From Siphonodentalium dalli (Eukaryota; Mollusca; Scaphopoda; Gadilida; Siphonodentaliidae): 64,000 nt of DNA. Made by a program: the position numbers and the translations under genes. Shown here in pieces: positions 49,901 through 61,900 of this stretch. The notes beneath the pieces are model-generated. The model was given only the letters and a program-made list of their open reading frames with translations, ran no database searches and had not been told where the DNA came from. The DNA lies in assembly GCA_032622095.1 (NCBI GenBank), contig CP136069.1, positions 204,770,690-204,834,689 on the forward strand, in the 5' to 3' direction. How positions within the stretch are numbered: the stretch's first letter is position 1; each line of letters begins with the position of its first letter.

Positions 49901-52900
49901 ACCGGGTCCTATCCGATGCGGAATGTCTTAACCTTCAAAATGATGTATCACAAGCCCGTGTGTGGTGCCGATGGACTAAACTCCTACTTCTAGTGAGCTT
50001 TTTGAGTTTGTCCGCTCTACTACAGATGGAATAACAGATAATCATACCAAAATAAGTTATTTTCATAAATACATTCACAATCAATTGAGTCACAAGGAAG
50101 GTTTTTATAAAAGAAAAATGTGGCCTAGCAATGAGCGTGGGGGTCAGCCAAAATTATTTTGTTTTCTACTGAGAGACCTGAAAAAACCTCAATCCACATA
50201 CCGTAACGGTCGGTGGATAAATCGCTTCGTTGGATAAGTCGCATTGAATTTTGAAGCTTAAAATGTTGCCTTTTGGCTCTTTCTGTTGTATATGTCGCAC
50301 CTATTTCAGTGGATTGTAAGGGAACATCAAAATGACAGATTGAGCTGAATTTAGAGTTATTTTAAGAGCAGAGGAATCATTTTTTAAATAGAATTTATCA
50401 CAGACGTAAAATGAACGAACATTCCACCAAGGCTTCAGGTATTCCCAATGTGATTTGGGGGAATTCCCAAACAGGGGAGATAACATTGGTTCATTTTAAT
50501 TAGGAGTGTGTGGGAGCGTGGATTATAAAAACTGTCAACTTGTATGAACTTTCGTAACTTAGACATTTCATTGTGATGCCACATTTATCCATTTTGAATT
50601 CGAAGAAAACTGATACGTATAATAAAGAACGATGTCGTTTGAATATTTTTAAGGTATGGGGAATATATGAATATAAAATTGAGACTCCGCTTACTGTTGT
50701 TTTAGGATAATGGCATTGTTAATTTAGTTGTCGCCTAATTGTCGCGGAGCATGAATGAAAACTCTTTGGGCTAATAGTGATGCAATGCACTTTTCAGTAT
50801 TAAGTGTCAAATATACTCAACGTGGGGATTAAATGTTTGCGTACAGCATAAAATAATGTTTGTGTAATATAAACAGGAGTTCGCGGCTTCGCACTGTTTA
50901 AAGCCTCATTAAAATATGAGAACACGCTGTCCAGACATGCATTTGGAGTCAGGGTTTATATAATGCTCATTCCCGGGCTTTAAATAAACATTCTGATGTG
51001 ATGTCATCTGTCAGAAGTTTGCAGCTACATACAGCTTGTAAACTATGTCATCAAAGACATCAAAGCGATCACACCGCAGTCATTGAAGGTGGGTCAATTG
51101 TGCACGTGTCCAGAATTGTTACACAGTCAGGTCAAGGACGCCCACTGTTTGTGAATTTGCTGCTGTTTGCTGTTGAATTCTCAGATACTAATACATATAA
51201 TATGATAAATATGTTTTAAACATGTCGGACAGGGAATAAAATAAAGACAAACAGTGCATGAGGATGGGGGTGTTTTTAATTTTTTTTATACCGAATTGTA
51301 TTATCTTATCGCGTTGAAGTTAGTTTGCATTGGCATTTTGTCCCGTTATTTACCTGTGATCGCAGTTTATTCCTCAAAATTCGGCTGAAAATATGCCCCT
51401 CATTGACTTACCGATCTATAAGTCGCAGGAGGATTTTAATAGGGGAAATTGGGTTAAAAAGATGCGACTTATCCACCGGCGGGTACGGTAAACAATACTG
51501 CATGGTAACCTTTCCCGTCTAAAGTTTTCTAGCTAATGTCATTAGTATTTCGTCACAAGGTTTACCATGTATGTAGAAATAAAAATTATTAGTTCTACTG
51601 TTATTCTCGGCATTCAATAACCTGTCAATTAAAAGATTTATTGCTGTTTTTGCACAACCTGCCAGTTGAGCATTAAACAGTTGCTCAAATGTTAAATTAC
51701 TCATTGTGTCGCTGACATGGCTTTACTAGTAGTTCAATAACATACACATAGTGTTGCCTACATGGTTTTAGTTCATTAAATTAAATTATGCATTGTGTCG
51801 CTTACATGGTTTTAGTTCATTAAATTAAATTAAGCATTGTGTCGCTTACATGGCTTTAGTTCATTAATTTGAGGTCAAAGAAACACAATCTGTTTCAATT
51901 GCTTTCTGTACAAAGGTTCAAAGTTCCTGCTTGTCTCATGTACAAGGAAATGGTTACTTTTAATTGACAACAAACCAAATTTCTCCCATTGTGTGTTTCC
52001 CCAATACGGCCTCATTTATTTTCCCCTGGCAGAAACCCTGCATAATGTCAACATTTTTTTTTCATTCAGGGTGGTGAATATGCCCACTCAGGTTTTCCAG
52101 AAATAGCATATGGACGGTATTCGGAAACACTTTTACAGAAAGGATATAAAGTAGCTCGTATCGAGCAGACTGAAACACCAGACATGGTGGCTGAAAGATG
52201 CAGAACAAGTAAGTCTTATCACGTTCTCAGGTAGACCTGGCTGATAGCCGAAGATGCAGAAAAATTTGATTACTTTTGTTTTGGTTGGTGTAATCAAATT
52301 TAGACACTGAGAAATGTTTCGTTGAATCTTTTCTATACTAAATACTCATTGACGTGTACGTCCCTTAAGAAATGTTCAGATAATAATTTCCACAAACTAC
52401 AATTTTCCCACCAATTAATAGGAATCCTTCTGCACTTGTATTATCTGTCGTTTGGTTACATTCCCTAAACTCTCCAAATGAATAATAGACCATTCCATTG
52501 TATACTTGTATAACTGAATGGGAGAATCCATTAGTAAAGAAAGGGTTAACCCTTTACCCAACAGAAGGGCCCTGTGCCAATGCATTCTCTTATATATGCG
52601 AGTCGACCATAGGTTAACCCTTTACCCAACAAACCGGCCAAATAAAGCTTCAACAGCCTAAAATATCTTCGGTCTGTCTCAATAACACCATACAAATATG
52701 AATATCATTGGAACCGGCTCCTTGACCACATTGTGATAGTTACAGTTATACCCTGTGCCAATGCATTCTCTTATATATGCGAGTCGACCATAGGTCGCCT
52801 CGCATATATAAGAGAATGCATTGGCCTAAAAAAACTCTTTTTTTAACACTTTTTACCATTTTTTCTTACATTCTTTAACAATTTTATAATTTTTAATGTG

Positions 52901-55900
52901 TTAAGCCAATGCATTCTCTTATATATGCGAGGCGACCTATGACTGTTTGGAAACATTCAAATCGGCCCTAAAAACTCACCTATTCATCTCCCATTTCGGA
53001 CAAATAACATCAGAAAACGTTGAGGAGACTTAATTATTGTAATACATGCATATTATTTATTGCGTATATGTTATAGTGTGAATGTGTGTGACTGCGTTTG
53101 TGTGAATTGTTCAGCGCCATGAGCCATACGGGATATGGCGCTATACAAATACTCTATATTATTATTATTATTATTATTATATATAAGAGAATGCATTGGC
53201 ACAGGGCCCTTCTGTTGGGTAAAGGGTTAACATTAGGCTGAATTTAGTGATGCTAGCTCACTATACGAGATAACATCACAAAATTCACCCTCTGGGGACC
53301 TCATTCTGCAAATGTCCGGCACCATATTTTGAGGCCTGATGGAATTCAAATATAATTATTTATTTTCAATATATGGAAGCCTCAGTTTATTGTGCCTGTC
53401 ATTTGCAGAATGAAGTCCTCAGAGGGTGAATTTTGTAATGTTATCCCGTATAGTGGGCTAGCATCACTAAATTCACCCTCTGGGAACCTCATTATACCCC
53501 CTTTTAAAAAAAAAAGGGGGGGTATACTGTTTTGCACCTGTGCGTGCGTCCGTGCGTGCGTCCGTACGTCCGTCCGATGTCTGTTCATGTCATAACTTGA
53601 ACAGTAGTGCTCGGATCTCAATGAAATTTGGTATGGATGTTCACTACTATGAGGACATTAAAAAGAGGGTTCCATCGTTTTGTTCGGATTTTCCATTCTA
53701 GAGTTATTCATCTTTGTTTATCTTGAAATGTTGGATTTTTGGTCTGTCTGGTGTCTGTTCATGTCATGACTTCAAAAGTTGTGCTGGGATCTCAATAAAA
53801 TTTGGTATGGATGTTCACTACTATGAGGACATTAAAAAGAGGGTTCCATCGTTTTGTTCGGATTTTCCGTTCTGGAGTTATTCATCTTTGTTTATCTGGA
53901 AATGTTGGCTTTTTGGTCCGTCTGGTGTCTGCACATGTCGTAACTTCAACAGTTGTGCTGGGATCTCAATGAAATTTGGTGTGTATGTTCACTACTATGA
54001 GGACATTTAATAGAGGGTTCCATTGTTCTGTTCTGCTTTTCCATTCTAGAGTTATTCATCTTTGTTTATCTGGAAATGTTGGTTGTTTGGTCCATCCAAT
54101 GTCTGTTCAGCTCATAACTTCAACAGTAATGCTCAGATCTCAATGAAATTTTGTATGGATGTTCACCACTATAAGGACATTTAATGGCACATTCAAATGT
54201 TTGTTTTGTTTTTATTGTTCTATAGTTACTCATCTTTGTTTATATGAAAATGCTGGTGTTTGGGTCCATCTGTCTGAGTATAGCCCTCATAAGTTATAGA
54301 TATGCCCACACGAGGCGGTATGCCACGAGGGGGTATGCATCGGACGACAGTCCATCTCTTGTTCTGCAAGGCCTCATCTGCTATGTGAGACATGGACTCA
54401 GATTGAAGTTCCTAGATGGTGAATATTGTGTAAATTATTATGCAATTTGTCATAAATTTGGTGATATATACGAAACTAAACTAAAAAAGTATTTAGAATC
54501 TTTGTGAAGAAGTTTCTATAGAAATTTGATAATGAAGAAACTTTCCATAGAAGATGAGGCCTAAGCAGAATGAGGTCCCCAGAGGGTGAATTTAATGATA
54601 CTAGACCGCTATGCAGGATAGCGTGACTAAATTCACCCTCTGGCAACCTCATTTTGCAAATGGCAGGCGCACTAAACTCAGGCTAGAATATATGGATATA
54701 CAAAAAATGACCAATTCAACAAGCAACAAATCGATTACCAACCTAGAGAACTTAACCCTTCCATGACAGGATTAATGGAGCTTCCTGAAATTTTGCGAAA
54801 ACCCTGTGCCAATGTATTCTCTTTATAGGGAGTCTCGCATACATAAGAGAATACATTGGCCTATCAATATTTACCTTGATCTTGTAAGCCAGTGCATTCT
54901 CCACGTTTGTCGGCTTCGTAGACTTAAGTAAAGCCTTTGATATGGTCGATCGTGATCTCTTAACATATAGGCTTCTATCAGCGGGGGTCAGTGGAAAAAT
55001 ATTTTGATCTATAGAATCTTTATACTCGGACGCTGAAGCACGCGTAAAGCTCGGCGATAGTTATACTGACAGGTTTAACTGTTCTAAGGGGGTTCGATAG
55101 GGTGACAATATGTCTCCTACTCTGTTTAACTTATACATAAATGATCTTGCCTCTGAATTGAATAGCCTCGACATTGGAGTGAGCATCGGATCTAGGAATA
55201 TTTCTGTATTATTATATGCTGATGATATTGCACTGATAGCAGAACATGAACATGACTTACAATTACTTTTCGACGTGATTACCTCATGGTGCAGTAAATG
55301 GCGCGTAAATATAAATGCTAATAAAAAGAAGGTTATCCAGTTTCGGAAACCATAACGTACTCTGAGCTTGTCTGTGTTCAGCTTGTGTGACCAAACTATT
55401 GACATAGTCCCCAGCTTGAAATACTTAGGAGTGATCGTTGACGAACATATATAATTTAAAGCGAATTGTGAGAACCTCGCAAAAGCCGGTGGGCGTGCAC
55501 TCGGAGCTGTAATTTCTCAAATTCATAATTTGAAAGAAATAAGTGTTGAAACATATGAAAAACTCTATAATTCCTGTGTTATTCCAGTTACAGACTATTG
55601 CAGTGAAGTTTGGGGATTTGGTCAATTCCACTCAATTAACACAGTTCAACACCGCGCTTTACGCTAATTCTTGGGAGTTGGTCGTTACACTCCTTGACCC
55701 GCACTTAACGGCGATGTTGGATGGACATCCCCTTATTGCCGTCGGTGGTATTCGATGCTGAGATTCTGGAATCGTTTATTGACCATGCACGCTGGCAGAA
55801 TTACTAAACAAGTATTTTTATGGGACATCTTAAACTGTAAGAAAGATAGTTGGGCTGCCCACTTTTAATTAATCACACAGATACTGAACATGAATAATAT

Positions 55901-58900
55901 ATTTGACGATAGACGAATATGTAATCTTGATGAGTGCCATGAAGCCCTTAAGAGACATTTTCAGAAAACTTGGTCTGCAGATACAAAAAAATTTACCTAA
56001 ATTGAGAACTTATATATTATTTAAACACACATACGAATTAGAAAGATATGTAACTCTTAACATCAGTAAAGCTGAAAGATCGATTATGGCACAATTTCGA
56101 TGCGGTGTTCTCCACTTGAATATTGAGACCGGGAGGTATAATAAGGAAGATTCCGACAAGATATATTGTTCTGTGTGTGATTGTAGCCAAGTTGAAGACG
56201 AGACACATTTTCTCCTTAACTGTCAAGCGTATAAACACTTGCAATCAAAACTGATGTCATATATCGCGATTGAATATGGACAGACACAATTTAGTGATGT
56301 CGGCTTGCTTACTCGGCTAATGAATCGGTATCCTCTTCAATTAGTTAAATTTCTTCATAGTGCTTATAAAAAAAGACAAGATCTTCTTAGCAAAACCTTT
56401 TCTATCCCATGAATGTGCACAACAATTTTCTTTATTATTTTGTTTAAAGTGACTTATAGGCCTTTTTGGCCGGGTGTGTTGTTATTTTGTTACTCGACAT
56501 TGTTATCACCTGTATGTGATATGTTTTTATACACTATACACACATGTCACTATAATAAAATATTGTATCTCACGTGACTTTGTTATTGAAATCAAGCTTT
56601 CCGATTGGTTGGCTACTCGACTCTATTAGTCGTAGTTGTATACTACGCCTTCAAGTCTCTCCCATCGTGCACTATGCATATGTAGTTTTGACTACTAAAA
56701 ATAGTAACGAACACTACATCAAACTTTGTTCTGAAACTACTTGTTATTTCGCCGCTGATCCAAATTAAAGCTTCAGTAAGGCGAACATCAATTATCTGAA
56801 CTTATTAAAAGTTGAAAATAGTAGTTTCCTACTGCTAAATCAAAATTACAAAGGTAAATTATAATGAGGTTTAGAGAGACTTACATTCAGTAAATTATAA
56901 TGAGGTTTTAAGAGACTTACATTCAGTAAATTATAATGAGGTTTGTAATTTCTGCATTTGTTCGATACAATATAATAATTAGAGCATGACTTGTCGTGAA
57001 ATACGCCGATATAGTGCATAGTGCGGTTGTGTAGTTCACTCCGCTTCGCGTCGTGAACTACACAACCTCACTATGCACTATATCGGCGTATTTCACTCCA
57101 AGCCATGTTCTATTTATTAAATATTCGTTCGTTCGTTCTCTCTTATGGGAGACTCTCATTTATAAGAGCACTGGCACAGGATCTTTAATGCTGCACCAGC
57201 TCAGCTCCTGTAAGGGTTAAAGTCAAAGATTGTCTATCTTTTATGGACCTCAATTACAACAACAACATATGTTGATTGATAACACTGATACGGCAAGATA
57301 ATATTAATAGATCTTTTCTCTGGGATTTTTTTTCCAAGTGATGTGGAAGGCACATATCTATTATATATTTGAATTTATTAGCTCAACTTTACTTAGTAAA
57401 GTTTGAGCTATTGCCATGGCTTGGTATCCGTCGTCCGTGTGTGTGTGTGTGCGCGTGTGTGATTCGTCAACAATTTCCTTTAGCACAGGCTACGGGTCGT
57501 ACCTTTGGTCGGATCATTATAAAATTTGTCATAGCTGTTGACATTGACATGTAGATGGGAACGAGTCATTTGGAGGTCATTTGGAGAAAAAAACATGGCC
57601 GCCAGCAGCCATCTTGGATTTCAAAATTCAATCCATTAGCACGGGCTACAGGTCATACTGTTCGTCTGATAATCATGAAATTTGTCATGGATGTTAATAT
57701 TGACATGTAGATGGGAACGAGTAATTTTGGGGTCGTTCAGCCAAAAAGCATGGCCACTAGCAGCCATCTTGGATTTTACTCTTTGCATGACTAAATCCTT
57801 TGGCATGGGCTACAGGTCATACCTTTGGTCGGATCATCATGAAATTTGTCATGAATGTTAACAATGACATGTAGATTGGAAACGAGTCATTTTGGGGTAA
57901 TTCGGCCAAAAAACATGGCCCCAGCAGCCTTCTTGGATTTTACTCTTTGCATGACTAAATCCTTTGGCTACATCTCGTACCTTTGGTCAGATCATTATGA
58001 AATTTGTCACAGCTGTTGACATTGACATATAGATGGGAACGAGTCATTTTGGGGTCATTCAGCAAAAAAACATGGCTGCCAGTGGCCATCTTGGATTTTA
58101 AAATTCAATCCATTAGCACAGGCTACAGGTCACTCTGTTTGTCTGATCATCATGAAATTCTGGATGTTAATATTGACATGTAGATGGGAACGAGTCATTT
58201 TGGGGTCATTCGGCCAAAAAACATGGCCGCCAGCAGCCATTTTGGATTTTACTCTTTACATTGGTCCTATCTTTATCAAATTTGTCATGGCTATTGACAT
58301 TGACATGTAGATGGGAACGAGTCATTTTGGGGTCATTCGGAAAAAAAACAGCCATCTTGGATTTCAAACTTCATTCCATTAGCACAGACTACAGGACGGA
58401 GTGTTGGTCTGATCATCATGAAATTTGTCGTGGAAGTTAACATTGACATGTAAATGCCTTAATGGGAACGAGTCATTTTGGGGTGTTTCGGCAAAAAAAC
58501 ATGGCTGTCAGTGTCCATCTTGGAATTTACTCTTTGCATAACTAGACCTTTCAACTTTCCACATTCCTAATCACTCCATTGACTGTAACACATGAAATTA
58601 TTCCCTTTCCAAGATGAGCTAGTGTCATTGTCACTTTCATTTTTTGTCAGGAGTGATATTTATATATAAATTATCTAAGTATGTGGGAGGGGAGGTGTCA
58701 TAGTATTTGGTTCTATTACAGGCCTTAAGATTCAACGAGAATCACAGAATCGATTTTCATAATGATTCTTGCGTAACTTTTCAATTTGCAGTGCTTTTAA
58801 GACTAACTTGATTCAGCATTTGATTCTCACAAAATTAATTGTATTTTTATCCCTGTATACACCTTGGAACCTCTATTAATCCAGGTTTTTTCCTCAATTC

Positions 58901-61900
58901 AGGTTTAGAAACCTCTGCTTTAACATAATTTAATTATTCTACAGTGGCTGGACAGCCGACAAAGTTTGACAAAGTTGTCAAAAGAGAAGTTTGTCAAATT
59001 ACAACCAAAGGAACAAAGACATACAGTTTCTTAGATGGTGACTGCTCCGACTCAAAGAACAACTATCTTCTGGCTCTCTGTGAAAAGGTGAGTATTAGAT
59101 AATATATAGAGTCCATACACCTATCACCTGGCTCTCTGTGAAAAGGTGAGTATTAGATAATATATAGAGTCCATACACCTATCAACGGATGAAATTCCAT
59201 CATCTTTCCAGGATTTTTGGTATTTTTCCATGACCTCTGGGCAATGAAATTATATGAGTCCAAAAAAAATATATTTGAGTCTCAAACTTTTTTTCTTTCT
59301 GATTCAACGAGGCAGGGAGGACTTTATTTTTCATTTTTTTGTGCACATAGTAAGCATGGTATGATAGCTTCCCTTGTCTATAAATTGAAACATCTCCATT
59401 ATAACGTGTGATCCTAAACTTCCTCCAGTGCCGTTCAATTTGTTCTGGAGTTACAATTAGTACACCAGACTTTGATGATCAATAATCATTTGATACTTAA
59501 TTGTTATAAGACGTTAATGATAATTATTATCCTGATGAGCCTGAACACTGAGTAACCATCTACTGCTCCCCAGGGTCGGGGGATGAACAGCCACAATCTG
59601 GCTAGTATGCTAACAAGATCTTTCACTGCTCATAATCAGGTACGCTTTCAATGCATGGGTGGTCCGAAGCGGATACTATATGAGCGACATTGCTCAAGGG
59701 TCACAGCTTGGTGCGAAATTTGTAAAGCGTCCAATCCGACAATGCATGTCGATCAGTTTGGGTCAAGCCACTGCTGTGTGAATCTCACATTAGACCAGCG
59801 GCGGCTCCAAACTCATCTCGATATGTTGACAGCGAAGACAAGTCAGATGCGCTAACCTTTAGAAAACAATCCTCTACTGTACTATTTTCTGTCAGCTAGA
59901 GGATAATTCCTATAAAGTCTCACCATACAGCGGTGGTACACTATATATAATTAATCCATATTTCGTCATAATTTCAGGAGTGTACCAGCGATGGATATAA
60001 CACATATGGAGTGTGCTTTACTGATACGTCTATTGGGAAATTCTATGTAAGTATAACCATCATTCATGTTACGTGGTCTATGTAAAGTATAACCCTCATT
60101 CATGTTATGGTTGTTTATTGTTCAGTTTTAGTATCAATGTTCATCACTAGATAGTTGATCGGATCTCAATGGAATTTGTTATAGAGGAGTGCATGATGCA
60201 TCAAAAGGGGGCCATATGACATTGTTTGCATTTTCCGTTGAGTTATCTTTATTTATCTGGAAATTATTGTTTTTTGCCCATCTGCCGGAGTATCTTATCT
60301 CAATGAAGTTCGGTTTCAATATAACAAGGGCTTTAATGGTACTCAATCCGAATTAACGCTCGCAAATTACTATTTCCTTGGCTTCAGGGGTAAAAAATAT
60401 TTGATTCAAGTCGAGGAACCCACCCATCAAAGCTGGAGTGATCAGATATCGATGTTTGAAATCTATTATTTTAATTATAAGTGGCCCAGTAAACTGTCGT
60501 CGAGAAGAACTTATGTGACCAGATAGCGGATGAAGATCGATAACTCTAAAATCCAGTGGCTTTTTTATGTCTGATATTTGACAACCGACAAAATTTCGTT
60601 GAACAAAACGTTGATAGGTTTTGGGCAATTTTAAACTATAGTTGACTATGGTTAGCATTATTTTTGGGCAATTAATCGATTCTGATAACTGAAGCGGCAT
60701 TTCAAAAAATGTTGTTGTTGGAATCTGATGATATGGGGACCGTCGAATCGGATTGAGTACCTTTAATTAGGAAGCCATCCTGCCCATGTTTGAATTTACC
60801 ACCATGTGGGGTATGACCGCACCTCTAGTGCTATTGTTTTAATCACTCTTAATATGAATATTGTTGCACCAGATATTTTTCACCTGTAAATCCACTATCT
60901 AAACCAGTTTCATAAAAAAAAATTCCTCGAACTGTTTAGCAGAGAGACTCAATACAGATTCGCCCTCTTTATTTCTTAGGTCGGACAATTCAGTGATGAC
61001 CGACATTGTTCTTTATTTCTTAGGTTGGACAGTTCAGTGATGACCGACATTGTTCTTTATTTCTTAGGTTGGACAGTTCAGTGATGACCGACATTGTTCT
61101 TTATTTCTTAGGTTGGACAATTCAGTGATGACCGACATTGTTCTTTATTTCTTAGGGCGGACAGTTCAGTGATGACCGACATTGTTCTTTATTTCTTAGG
61201 TTGGACAGTTCAGTGATGACCGACATTGTTCTTTATTTCTTAGGTTGGACAGTTCAGTGATGACCGACATTGTTCTTTATTTCTTAGGTCGGACAGTTCA
61301 GTGATGACCGACATTGTTCTTTATTTCTTAGGTCGGACAGTTCAGTGATGACCGACATTGTACTTTATTTCTTAGGTCAGACAGTTCAGTGATGACCGAC
61401 ATTGTACTTTATTTCTTAGGTTGGACAGTTCAGTGATGACCGACATTGTTCTTTATTTCTTAGGTTGGACAGTTCAGTGATGACCGACATTGTTCTTTAT
61501 TTCTTAGGGAGGACAGTTCAGTGATGACCGACAATGTTCTTTATTTCTTAGGATGGACAGTTCAGTGATGACCGACATTGTTCTTTATTTCTTAGGTTGG
61601 ACAGTTCAGTGATGACCGACATTGTTCTTTATTTCTTAGATTGGACAGTTCAGTGGTGACCGACATTGTCATTATTTCTTAGGGCGGACAGTTCAGTGAT
61701 GACCGACATTGTTCTTTATTTCTTAGGTTGGACAGTTCAGTGATGACCGACATTGTTCTTTATTTCTTAGATTGGACAGTTCAGTGGTGACCGACATTGT
61801 CATTATTTCTTAGGTCGGACAGTTCAGTGATGACAGACATTGTTCTTTATTTCTTAGGTCGGACAGTTCAGTGATGACCGACATTGTTCTTTATAGGTCG

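Larger units (their letters stand above)
44920..50026. mobile_element. Foldback-like element with 1.7-kb inverted arms
   Basis: The left arm (about 44920-46640) and right arm (about 48282-50026) are inverted copies along their full length (for example TTTAGTCCATCGGCACCACA at both outer ends and TGGTCACCGCTGCTGAAGAA-type sequence at the inner ends), around a 1.64-kb spacer. Each arm contains about four diverged ~350-bp tandem subrepeats with CCCCAAAATTCA, AAATTCGGCA and TTAATGGGCGAT. Long inverted arms made of tandem subrepeats are the layout of foldback transposons. The spacer holds a retrotransposon gag remnant. Outer ends read CAGTAGTGGAGCGGAC and GTCCGCTCTACTAC; no target duplication was found. 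Confidence 0.75.

Noticed and set aside
53493-54330. Short plus-strand proteins with repeated [11 protein letters not shown]
   Set aside because: They arise from the ~185-bp tandem non-coding repeat.
55061-55405. Minus-strand 114-residue protein
   Set aside because: It is the antisense shadow of the plus-strand reverse transcriptase with YADD.
59583-59855. Additional MSH6 exon or small Cys/His protein in intron 12
   Set aside because: Exons 12 and 13 join in phase 0 with continuous MSH6 homology, and no family is recognisable in this frame.
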